From: Picocystis sp. L7
Lineage: Eukaryota; Chlorophyta; Picocystophyceae; Picocystales; Picocystaceae
Direction: 5' to 3'
Length of the DNA: 64,000 bases
Assembly: GCA_020975725.1 (NCBI GenBank)
Contig: QXJR01000025.1
Coordinates: 248,001-312,000, forward strand
Shown: positions 52,079 to 61,094 of the stretch, piece by piece
Numbering within the stretch: position 1 is the first letter of the stretch
Layout of the letters: every line of letters begins with the position of its first letter
Notes under the pieces: generated by a model
Told to the model about the DNA's origin: nothing
The model's input: the letters and a program-made list of their open reading frames with translations, nothing else
Databases searched by the model: none
Made by a program: the position numbers and the translations under genes

Positions 52079-53983
52079 GACAACATGCAACGCTCCATGA
52101 CCTTGATAAAGAACCAGCATTGTAGGAAAGTTGCGATCCCCTTGCCGGTTGGGGCATAGGCAGGCAAAACTAGCCACACGTGGATGTCTGCAAGAGGCAG
52201 GTGCAATATTCCCCGTTCCGAAAGGCGAGCCATGGCAAGCAATGAATTGTTGCAGAAAGGGCCTTTCTATTCTTCGATTCAACGCACAATTTGGTGAACT
52301 GCTGAATCAGTATGGCGAAATAGGTTTTAAGGCAGCTGAAGAGTTTTTTATGATAAGGTGGCATATTTCTCTGACACTACACACCAAAGGGGTACGCACG
52401 GAAAGATGCACAGCAAATGAAACATTTATAGAAAGCCAACTGAAATTGAATCCAAAAACTTCACTAGATCGCCCGCATGCATTCAAGCACCCTCGGCTGG
52501 ACCACAAGCCAACCAATATGACCAGGTTAGACCCAGAGCAATCTACTCGTTGACTCACAATGTACAGCCCTTTCTTTCGGTAGGTGCATTCAATCCCTCC
52601 CAATCGCCCAGGTGTTCAAGGGAAAGAGCTTTGCCACGCACCTAAGCACGGGATACACAGGCACGGCCGAAAGCTTCCCACTTCTCAATGGCATAACGTT
52701 CCTCACTGGAAAATGCCAGATCCAGAGCTTACCACAAGGGCAAAGCTTGTGCACTTCCTGTTTCGCGTGTGATGTTGGCAGCAACACAAAGCCCCAACGT
52801 CTTGCCTGCTTGCACAGGAGACAGTGGGCAGATGCTCCTGCCGGGCAAGACTTGCTGATGTTTATACACCCGCAGCATGCCGTGGGATGCCAGCAGCATC
52901 TGCTGCACTGAAGGGGCTGCTCCACGCATTTCGATGGGTGGAAGAAAGCCACAGCATGATTCCATCAGTCTGCATATCTTTGTTTTCGGTTCCTTTTTCC
53001 TGCTTTGGGAGATATCGGGGCCTGACTTTGCCTCTTCTGCAGAGACCAGCTCAACTTCGATCTACCAGATGGGATGGAAGTGTCACCTGATGGCATGGCA
53101 CAGCCGGAGCCTGTCGAGTTCCGCTCACACGTGCTCCTGTCCTTGGCCCGTCCATGCAAGAGAGGCATTGTGGTTGGTGCCTTGTGCCACTGCTTTCCTT
53201 TTATCCTGGATGCACCATCTACCCCGTCTCTCGCCAAACCCTTCTTCGTATGGGGGATCGCCCCAGATCGCCCCAGATCTTCGAAATCTACTTGCCTGGT
53301 CTCGTGGCCGTACGGTGGAGGCCCCTCGGATCGTCCGGCGGGGGCCTGCAGATGACCGTTACGACGGGAAGCCCGGGGAGGGGTCTCTCGATTGGAACGG
53401 GCTCGAGGTGCTACAGCTTATCCAACGTCCGTTCGGGTCCGATTCGCCTTGAAGACGAAGGCGGGAAAACCAAATACGGTGGTCGGTCGGGGGAACTGGA
53501 CCGTACACGCGGCTCGATCCGTACTCGCAGAGGACGGAGCCATCGTAGTCGGAGCAGTCTCCCCCGATCCTCTGCGGGTCGTGGGTTGGCGTTCGTCCCA
53601 TCCTCGATGGCGGCTCCTCCCCCCAGCTTGGATCGCTCGTATCTTCCTGGATTCTCTCGGGGATACGCATTCGAAGACGTGTCCCTTTCCAGGAAACACG
53701 TATCGCCTTCCCATTGGTCGAATTTGGGGCGGTGTCCGATCAGCAGGATCGTCACCACCGCCCATTGGTGGAATGGGACGCACGTGATCGTTCGTCCCAC
53801 GTGGGACGGGTCGACCCCGGGTCCCGGTGCGCGTGGCGATTCGCTTTTCGGGGGAACCGACGGTGTCGGTTCGTCTCTTCAAAGCTTACGTGAGGATCAA
53901 CAGAGCACCAGAATCGAAAGCAGTTGGTGCTTCGCGAGCACGAGAGCGTCTCGGCTGACACAACGTCGTCTGGAGGCGCGAAC
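52079..53983. other. Intergenic region, no gene seen
   Basis: 1.9 kb between bZIP genes 2 and 3. Short open frames only in the left part. The right 600 bp is GC-rich and holds the promoter region of bZIP 3 including a perfect 16-bp G-box palindrome. Confidence 0.55.
53793..53808. promoter_or_regulatory. 16-bp perfect palindrome with G-box core
   Basis: CGTCCCACGTGGGACG is a perfect inverted repeat centred on CACGTG, about 175 bp upstream of the bZIP 3 start codon. bZIP dimers bind palindromic ACGT-core sites, so autoregulation or regulation by the neighbouring paralogs is a reasonable guess but is unproven. Confidence 0.45.
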
Positions 53984-54676
53984 ATGACCGCAGGCGAACG
54001 GCTCGAGGAGCAGCTGTTCGCCGAGATGTTGCGGGAGGCCAGGGCAGTGGAAGGGATGCAGCACTCCGCAGCCCAACGCGAAAGGCTCCGCGAGCTCGTC
54101 GAAATGGAATGGATGCATGACCCAGACGTGCAACCGTCCGACGGGGAAGACGTGGAGCGAGCCACGAGGCTACCACCCTACCATCTGCGATGGGTGCCCA
54201 GAGGGCTCCGACAAGAAGCAAGGGACACGGTCCAGGCAGGCACGGAGCACCCAGAACGAAGCAATTGGGAAAGGTCCAACTACACCAGCCATCCTTACCT
54301 CCCGAACCCACCAAGGATGGTGCTGCAGCCCGATGAGAACTGGCCACATGCAGGCACGAAGCAAACCACGGACATGAGAGGGACGTCCTCGGACAACGAG
54401 GAGGATCCATACGCAATCCTTTCCACCATCCAGGATCTGGAGGAACGTCGCAGGGTGAAGCGGCAGATTCGGAATCGTTTGAGCGCCAAGCGCGCAAGAG
54501 ATCGCTCCAAGTCGAAGATGGAGGAGCTGCAACAGGAGAATCAAGCACTGAAAGAGGAAAACGCAAGGCTGAGCACGCTAGTCGGGAAGCTTCATGGGCA
54601 GATGCTCCGCCACAACAGGTCGGCAGTGCCTACCAGCAATGTAGAAGAGAAGCGCAGCAGCGAGTTTCTCATCTAG
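53984..54676 (+). CDS. bZIP transcription factor 3
   Basis: 230 residues from the first in-frame ATG (MTAGERLEEQ). Lead-in EEDPYAILSTIQDLEERRR, basic region at about 154-176 (KRQIRNRLSAKRARDRSKSK) and a regular leucine zipper MEELQQENQALKEENARLST continuing to VGKLHGQML, with leucines at seven-residue spacing. It is the best-formed bZIP of the cluster and a close paralog of bZIP 2. The N-terminal region is acidic, with a conserved-looking HPYLPNPP segment that parallels HPTCAPSHAP in bZIP 2. Likely homo- or heterodimerises with its neighbours. Confidence 0.92.
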   Translation: MTAGERLEEQLFAEMLREARAVEGMQHSAAQRERLRELVEMEWMHDPDVQPSDGEDVERATRLPPYHLRWVPRGLRQEARDTVQAGTEHPERSNWERSNYTSHPYLPNPPRMVLQPDENWPHAGTKQTTDMRGTSSDNEEDPYAILSTIQDLEERRRVKRQIRNRLSAKRARDRSKSKMEELQQENQALKEENARLSTLVGKLHGQMLRHNRSAVPTSNVEEKRSSEFLI

Positions 54677-55675
54677 CAATCAGAGTGCTGAGTTGAGCAC
54701 GTCGGTGGGAAGCCCTTGTTCCTCATGTTTTCCCGATCTTCACATTTTTTACCCTCGTTTTTTTTAAAATGAAGGATGACCATTGCTACTGCGGACGTGG
54801 TGTTCCCAATTCTGGCTGTAAGTGCAATATTCTTTTGATTAGTCTTCGTCAGCTGCACTAGGATGGATCCATGATGCCGACCGGTATTTCTCTACGAGGA
54901 AAAAGCAACAAGCTGCCATTGACAGACGGGGAGGGGGGGTCTACGTCGAGTAGGAAGATACCGACTGCTGCCTGAAGCTTCGTTCCTTGGCCTCGCCAAG
55001 GGCAAGTTCGCGCCTCATTTGGTCGGCACGTCTCTAATGCAGCAAGGGGAATTGGAATGTCTTCTCGAAACAAAGTCAGAAAGGTGCAGGAGTACGCTTG
55101 ACCGGGATTCAACGCCCCTCATACCACCTGGGACGAATTTGCATCCCAGAGAATTGTTTCTGCCTGTCTCACAGGCCAGAGAAGGATCCTAGCCGCACTT
55201 CCCTTTCCCTCTGCACGGGATCCCATGTGTTTGCTCGACATGTCGCATCCATTTCGTCCTTTCCACGGTCTCGGCGGCAAGTCCTACTTGGTGTTCGGCA
55301 CCATAGATCCTTGCAGTTTTCGATGGCTTAGGCAAAGGACCGTACCAACATGGAACGTTGTAACGCAGGATGTAAGTTTCTGGGGAGGACTCGGCCCTAG
55401 TTCAAACTGTCCCTGGTGGTGGATCCTGGCTCCACCTGGGGACCGCTTGGGCAGAAGGGTCTACGATTCCGGAACCCCAACCCAGCCTTGGAAGAAGCAG
55501 GCCCCAAAGCCATCCCGAGCTCCCACCAGCCAATCCCATCCCTCCACTGACTCCGAGATGGAGTTCGTTCCGCTTGTTGATTGGCGCGCTGGCACACTTT
55601 TCCTAGATTTCCATTGGCGGATCGGGAAACTCCTGCCCGTCGATTGGTCAGTTTCGGGACGTGCGTCTGGACGCC
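54677..55675. other. Intergenic region, no gene seen
   Basis: 1.0 kb between bZIP 3 and the CBM48 gene. Frames stay open upstream of the next gene but show no protein-like features. Confidence 0.6.
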
Positions 55676-56419
55676 ATGCGCGTGGCATGCCGCGCCTCCG
55701 CCACTCCGCCATCGCCTCGCGAGCCGGATGGAGACCTTCAGGCGCGCCTTCGACGTCTTCAGGAGGCGCAGAGACGTTCCCAGGAGCTCCTGCGAGCGGC
55801 TCGGGACGCCATCGGCGGAGGAAGCGCGCCTGCAGCGGCGAAACGGACGCGCCGACGCGAAGCAGCGCACACGGATGCACGCGCCGCCATGGCCAAGCGG
55901 CTCAGCGCGGCCAACGGGTACGCCAGGCACCTGGAACGGAAGCTGAAAGACAAGGAAGACGTGCTGCTGCGGACCAAACGGAGCACGCGCGCCGGTGCGG
56001 CCGAGGTGGCTCGATGCCTGCAGCAAGCCGGCCAAACGCACCGATCGCTGGTCGACGGCGACGTGCGCGAGGCGATGGCGAGGTGCGAACGCCTGCAGGA
56101 GAGGCTTCGTGTGCTGCAGGAATCGATGGAGGCGCAGGAACAAGAAGTGGACCTGGTGCGTGTGCGACAAGTGCCCGTGGAATGGCACGGGATGGCCCAA
56201 GACGTCTGTGTCATGGGATCCTTCGACAACTGGACGAAAGGGGTACACATGTCGCCTGAATACTCGGGAAGCCACAACGTGTTCCGTGGTGAACTGCTGC
56301 TCATGCCAGGTAGGTACGAAATCAAGTTCCTCGTGGACGGCGTGTGGCACCTCGCACCTCACTGGCCTGCCACGGTGCAAGACCCTTTGCTGGGAAACAA
56401 CATCCTCATCGTGGAGTAG
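55676..56419 (+). CDS. Coiled-coil plus CBM48 protein, PTST-like
   Basis: 247 residues from the first in-frame ATG (MRVACRASATPPSPREPD). An Arg/Ala-rich, probably helical, coiled-coil region (about 25-160) is followed by a C-terminal CBM48/AMPK-beta-type glycan-binding domain (about 165-247): QDVCVMGSFDNWTKGVHMSP, LLMPGRYEIKFLVDGVWHL, GNNILIVE. Tryptophans in FDNW and GVWHL are the usual glucan contacts. This domain order is that of plant PTST (Protein Targeting To Starch), which brings granule-bound starch synthase to the granule. The short Ser/Pro/Arg N-terminus may be a plastid transit peptide, but a further 5' exon cannot be excluded. It lacks the kinase-interacting C-terminus of AMPK beta subunits. 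Alternative: another glycogen/starch-binding scaffold. Confidence 0.75.
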   Translation: MRVACRASATPPSPREPDGDLQARLRRLQEAQRRSQELLRAARDAIGGGSAPAAAKRTRRREAAHTDARAAMAKRLSAANGYARHLERKLKDKEDVLLRTKRSTRAGAAEVARCLQQAGQTHRSLVDGDVREAMARCERLQERLRVLQESMEAQEQEVDLVRVRQVPVEWHGMAQDVCVMGSFDNWTKGVHMSPEYSGSHNVFRGELLLMPGRYEIKFLVDGVWHLAPHWPATVQDPLLGNNILIVE

Positions 56420-58050
56420 TGCATGGTGGCAGTTCCCAAAAGCGCCAACGATGGCCATCCCAGAGAGAATCGGCACTTTGAAAATTCCGGATATCGCACA
56501 GAAGCGCACGACAGTTTTGTTTGAATAAGATCGGTGCACCCTCCCGTTCGGGCTGGCTGGTAATACATGATTCCTTGTGCCGAGATGCGTGGAACTTTGA
56601 TTCGATGCACAACCCTGAACCTCTGCATACTTATGGTGAACCGCGATTCTGTAGTCCAAAGCGTACAAGCAACCAGCCCGACGGGTTCCTTCGGTTCTCG
56701 CTGGAATTACGGATCGGGCTACGTCCGTCTCACTGGCCTCGCAAATGTGCTCTGTACAGGGAGCAAAGAGAGTGCGACATGGTTGTTCACACAACGAAGA
56801 TGCAAGCACAGACGCATACAATACGTGGTGTAGGATTGCCAGCTGCCAAGATCTCTGCAGAAAGCGCTGATCGTGGGCCTAGTGAGACCTCAGTCCGTGT
56901 GACCAGGTCAATATCGTCCATGCGCAATGGCATCGATGAAGCGTGCACAAGTGAATACTGGCAGAACAATTCTTAGCAAGCTGCTCGCTTTCATTCGTGT
57001 GATGATGTAATCATCGGCAAATCACTTGCCGCGATTTCAGTTCACTTCATAAAATCCTCTTTGCAAGGAGGCAGAGATGCTGGACGGGCATCTTCGCAGT
57101 TCACCAATGCCTCGTATACAGGGACATTTCCATAGTCAGATCTGTGCTTAAACAACCTTGGCGTTGGCTGTTCAAACCAGAAAAGCCAATGGTCACGTGC
57201 GCATGGATCTTCCATAGAACCTTGGATCTCTCACGCGCCACAAGCATTGCTACAGTGTGGCCAAGACAAGTCCTAAGACGGACTATCGGAAAGAATTCGT
57301 CTCTCAGGTATGTTGGATGCATCATTCAAGTGCAACTCTTGATGCCTTTACAGCATGCCTCTTGTTGGGAGCACCGAGGGCACACTGGTTCCCCGACTCT
57401 TTCAACACCTGGACGCGTGTGTCGTTGAGTACCTGCACCTACGGGGTGTGTCCTCTTGCCTTCTGTGTCAATTGTTCAGCTGTCATCTGCAGACATCATA
57501 ATGATGTTTCCTGCACGAGGCCATGGGCATGGTCTCCACCGGCCATCGATGAGCAATCCATGACACAAAGTCATGCCAGCAAACTTTTTTCTCATAAAAG
57601 TATGGAAGAGGTCCACCATCCCAGCCATTTTTGAATCCTGCACAAGGGTAGTTTCCTATCGGGAAGAGAAGCTGTTCTTCCTGTCTTCTGCTTTTCAAAT
57701 TCTACCTTGGGCATCCTGCTTCCGACAACGTGACCAGGCATCACACTCCACCCCCACCTGTCCTTGCCGCCCTGGTGGTTAACTTCGAGTTCCTTTCTCT
57801 CAGGCCCCGACGATGCCATGAGTTAAGTAAGGCGGTTGCGACGGAAGCTCCTATCCAGTTCCTCGGAACGATCCGAACCGGTCTCCCCTGCCAATCCCTC
57901 ACGAACCCGATCCACCGGTCCGGTTTCCTCGGAACGATCCGAACCGATCCCCCCCTGCCAATCGCTCACGAACCACCCCCCCGGACCGGGGGGACACGCA
58001 TCCGAGGGGACACGTGTCCCCGACGGTTGATCGGCTGTAGCAGAGCTCGG
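56420..58050. other. Intergenic region with promoter-proximal direct repeat
   Basis: 1.6 kb without a recognisable gene. The last 200 bp carry two copies of a 50-bp repeat upstream of the PF04008 gene. Confidence 0.6.
57859..57974. repeat. Two direct copies of a 50-bp sequence
   Basis: Copies at 57859-57907 and 57925-57974, 66 bp apart start to start, both containing TTCCTCGGAACGATCCGAAC and CTGCCAATC(C/G)CTCACGAACC, with a few substitutions between them. TCGGAACGATCCGA is itself nearly palindromic. The pair ends 76 bp before the start codon of the PF04008 gene and could be a promoter duplication. Confidence 0.85.
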
Positions 58051-58674
58051 ATGCATGCTGCGCGTGCTGCGCTCATTCCACGCCTGTCCGTCACACGAAG
58101 GCGCTTGCGTGCCGCGATGGCGAGCGGAAAAGACAAGGCAGAAGTGCAGGTGGACGAAAGCCTCGGGCTGGAGCTCGTGGCCCTGGAAAACGAACGTGGC
58201 GTAGGCCTCATCGTCGGCATGGCGCACTTCATCAAAACCGTGGAAGACCTCCAGGAAGCGTTGGCGGGATCCGTGCCGAACGCACGATTCGGCGTGGGAT
58301 TCTGCGAAGCGTCTGGAGATCGACTGGTGCGCTGGGATGGGAACGTGAAAGATCTGGCGAAGCTGGCTCGGGATTACGCCATGCAGATCAACTGTGGACA
58401 TGCATTCGTTTGTTGCATTGAAAATTGCTTTCCAGTACATGTGCTCAACGCCATCAAAGCCGTGCCAGAGGTTACCACGGTCTACTGTGCTACCAACAAT
58501 CCCCTCATGATCGTTGTGGCCAATGCCACCAGCAAATTCCACACCGGAAGAGGAATTATGGGTGTCGTGGACGGACGGGCATGCGTGGGCGTCGAGGAAC
58601 AAGAGCAGCAAGGTGGTCGGAGAAAGCTTCTGCAGGACATTGGGTTGAAATTTGGACCCAATTACGAGAAATGA
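58051..58674 (+). CDS. Adenosine-specific kinase family (PF04008) protein with organelle presequence
   Basis: 207 residues. From residue 35 on the sequence matches the bacterial/archaeal PF04008 family: LELVALENERGVGLIVGMAHFIKTVEDL, RFGVGFCEASGDRLVRWDGN, INCGHAFVCCIENCFPVHVLNAIKAVPEV, YCATNNPLMIVVA, GRGIMGVVDG, and a closing RRKLLQDIGLKFG, at the usual spacing and length (about 165 residues). Family members are annotated as adenosine-specific kinases from structural work; the activity here is inferred. The first 25 residues (MHAARAALIPRLSVTRRRLRAA) are Arg/Ala/Leu-rich with no acidic residue, typical of a mitochondrial or plastid targeting peptide. The ATG at 58117 would give the family domain without it. 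The frame continues open upstream but is not protein-like there. Confidence 0.85.
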   Translation: MHAARAALIPRLSVTRRRLRAAMASGKDKAEVQVDESLGLELVALENERGVGLIVGMAHFIKTVEDLQEALAGSVPNARFGVGFCEASGDRLVRWDGNVKDLAKLARDYAMQINCGHAFVCCIENCFPVHVLNAIKAVPEVTTVYCATNNPLMIVVANATSKFHTGRGIMGVVDGRACVGVEEQEQQGGRRKLLQDIGLKFGPNYEK

Positions 58675-59129
58675 GTTGATGTTACATGCCTGACGGCAAA
58701 TGGAATGTTCAGGAACAAGTTCGATTTCTTCACTGGAACTCTACCTATGGACGCATCCATTAGAGCCTTAGAGATCCGGCTCCGGTAGGACGATCTTCAT
58801 GGAGTGGATGTATCTTGCCTTTTGTACCCTCAGAGTAAGGGTGAGGGCTCTTTAGCATTGTTACTTGATGGTCTTAGCCATGCTCTCTGCCATCCTTGAC
58901 TGCTTAGAGTGTGTGAGAATGTTACCAAGGGTCTCAAGGGATATGGACAACTTGACCTTTTTGTAGGTAAAGATAAAGATGTCAATTTGAATTTGCCCTC
59001 TGTCAAAAAAACCATGGGACTGCAGGCCTTGCCTGCGCTGGAATCTAATAATCTTTCCATTTGGTACGTGACTGATCTGTTTTAGGACATCAAACCTTCG
59101 TCCAGAAGAACTACCTACTTTGGATCTGT
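58675..59129. other. Intergenic region with a fragment of foreign-looking coding sequence
   Basis: Between the PF04008 gene and the expansin gene. From 58861 to about 59168 the minus strand holds an open, protein-like stretch (for example VPNGKIIRFQRRQGLQSHGF, FTYKKVKLSISLETLGNIL) of about 100 codons with lower GC than its neighbours and no start of its own. It looks like the 3' end of some other gene brought next to the expansin gene. Family not recognised. Confidence 0.5.
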
Positions 59130-61094
59130 CTAAAAGCCAGCGACCACATTTTTGCCAACCAACGAAAGAACAATCCACTGCATTACATCCGTGTTCCACT
59201 CCAGGAGCTGGTTTGTTCGCTTGGACAGCACCACCTCCCCCAGACCCTCCAACGAATGAGGATACAGGGACTCCGTGGTGCCAAACACAGGGACGTCCAC
59301 ACGGACCAACTGCCGCTCCATCCATTGCCACTCCGTCCCGTTGTGGGAGGCCACCTTGGAGCCCGTCCAGTCCAACAGCGAAGAACCCTCCATCCCCACC
59401 AGGGCATAGCGAAGCGACTCGTTCGAGCTGGCAAACACCAACCCAAGCAGGCTCTCTCCCCCCACCTCCAAAGCCTGGGGCTGTGCAAGCCCTTCTCTGG
59501 CATTCGGCAATGGGTTCGGGCGAGCATCTCCCGCCAACCGCCACCCAAGCGCCGAGGAGGAGTACTGGAGGAGCTTGCCAGAGGACAACTGGGCGTACTC
59601 CCCCACGCCGTCCAACTGTAGAAGCACAGCGTCCGCATGGAGAAGACCCTCAAAGTGCACCGCATCACGTCCAAGGCCGGCCGCATGAGAGGCAGCGCCC
59701 GCCGTTTGCATGAGGGTCGCCACTTGATGATGGGTCAGGTCAAATGGATCCCGCAAGGGAGAGCTCTCCCGGGACCCCACCAACGGTTGTCCATGGGATG
59801 GTCTCTGGAGCGGACGTAGCACGTGGTCCACTTCCAGCACTTGGATGGATCCACACTGAATGCGCACGGGGGAAACGAGGCGGGCGTACCCGTCCAGGGT
59901 CACCTCGGCGGGGCGTTGAGGCAGCTGCAGTTCCGTCTCGTTGGACTGGACCGGGGCGCTCACCCACAGGTGGTGCCCCGAGGCGGTTTCCAGGATGGAT
60001 TCCCCCAAAAAGGTACGCACCAGATGCGAAGGGGTCCAGCCACGGATCACCACGTGATAGGAGACCACCTCCTGCGCGTCTGGGGAGGATGCCCATGCCT
60101 CGGGCGTCTGACCCCTGGCGTGGGCGTGTTCTCGGATGGCCTGCGGGGAAGGCACCAGGACCAAGGCCACCCGAGACAAAGGCATTGTCTGGGTAAGATT
60201 GGTGCGCTCCAGCATGCCGGCAAAGAGATCGTACCCCATGGCGCGGAGACCCATCTCCAGGCTGCAACCCGTGCTTTGCCAGGAGAAGAAGAGATCGTTG
60301 GATTGTCTGCCCGAGTCCAAATCGAAGTTCCTTCCAAAGCCATACACACCTGCCCGCTGGGAGCGGATCACATTGCCTCGAGAACGAACGCGATTGCCAG
60401 TTGTATCAAACAGGCGGAACCGAATGGGCAGGACCAACCTTCCCGTGAGTTCAAAGGTAGCGCCCCACGTCTTTCTCATGGTCGTCCAACCTCGCTGACC
60501 CTTTTTGCCCATTCCAATTCGGACCTTTCGTATCTCTGCACTTCCTGCCACCCTGTACATGCGCAGTCTGATCCAGTTGTCTCGAAATTGATCGACTTGC
60601 ACTTGGATGTTTCCGGGCGGGGTGCACTCCACCTGTCGGTACCGCATGTAGAAGTTTCCCACGGAAGCCGGGGCCATCTCTTCGAAGGTCAAGGCCTGTA
60701 GATCGACGTGATCGTCACGACACTCTGGGCACTTGTCTGTGACCACCACCTGCACCCGGGATCCGGGGTAGCATCGATTGTCGTCGCATTCCAATTCCAA
60801 GCAGGATCCGCAGCCTTCCACGGGGCCTTGATGCTGGGGGAGTCGCACGGAGATGCCGGCCACTTTCCAATGGGGCCATTCGTCGGGGTCCAGCCGTCCG
60901 TATCCACAGCTGCCTTCCAAGGTTCCAAAGCTGGGTGTTTGTGGATTCATGCCATCGGGTCTACCACCGTAGAAGGTGGTGTATCCTCTCCTCCATGAGG
61001 TGATGGCTTTTTGGGCCACCACGCCACGGCGGTGGTGGTGCAACCACAAGGAGATCCAGAACAGGACCAGGGACAGGTGGCGTGCACCTTCCAT
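59130..61094 (-). CDS. Expansin-fasciclin fusion protein, secreted (copy 1, altered 3' end)
   Basis: 654 residues. Signal peptide at the start (MEGARHLSLVLFWISLWLHH). Expansin domain 1 (double-psi barrel, about 37-150): YTTFYGG, EGSCGYGRLD, GCGSCLELEC, VTDKCPEC and HVDL with the Asp (131) that corresponds to the HFD motif. Expansin domain 2/CBM63-like (about 155-262): QVDQFRDNWIRLRMYRVAG and GATFELTGRLVLPIRFRL. Then a FAS1-like domain (about 285-425): LVLVPSPQAIREHA, VVSYHVVIRG, GSIQVLEVDHVL, and a second, weaker FAS1-like stretch to the C-terminus. Expansins loosen wall polysaccharides; FAS1 domains mediate matrix adhesion. The last eight residues (VGKNVVAGF after VLS) differ from copy 2 because the duplicated block ends there. 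No glycosyl hydrolase residues are seen. Confidence 0.85.
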   Translation of the reverse strand: MEGARHLSLVLFWISLWLHHHRRGVVAQKAITSWRRGYTTFYGGRPDGMNPQTPSFGTLEGSCGYGRLDPDEWPHWKVAGISVRLPQHQGPVEGCGSCLELECDDNRCYPGSRVQVVVTDKCPECRDDHVDLQALTFEEMAPASVGNFYMRYRQVECTPPGNIQVQVDQFRDNWIRLRMYRVAGSAEIRKVRIGMGKKGQRGWTTMRKTWGATFELTGRLVLPIRFRLFDTTGNRVRSRGNVIRSQRAGVYGFGRNFDLDSGRQSNDLFFSWQSTGCSLEMGLRAMGYDLFAGMLERTNLTQTMPLSRVALVLVPSPQAIREHAHARGQTPEAWASSPDAQEVVSYHVVIRGWTPSHLVRTFLGESILETASGHHLWVSAPVQSNETELQLPQRPAEVTLDGYARLVSPVRIQCGSIQVLEVDHVLRPLQRPSHGQPLVGSRESSPLRDPFDLTHHQVATLMQTAGAASHAAGLGRDAVHFEGLLHADAVLLQLDGVGEYAQLSSGKLLQYSSSALGWRLAGDARPNPLPNAREGLAQPQALEVGGESLLGLVFASSNESLRYALVGMEGSSLLDWTGSKVASHNGTEWQWMERQLVRVDVPVFGTTESLYPHSLEGLGEVVLSKRTNQLLEWNTDVMQWIVLSLVGKNVVAGF

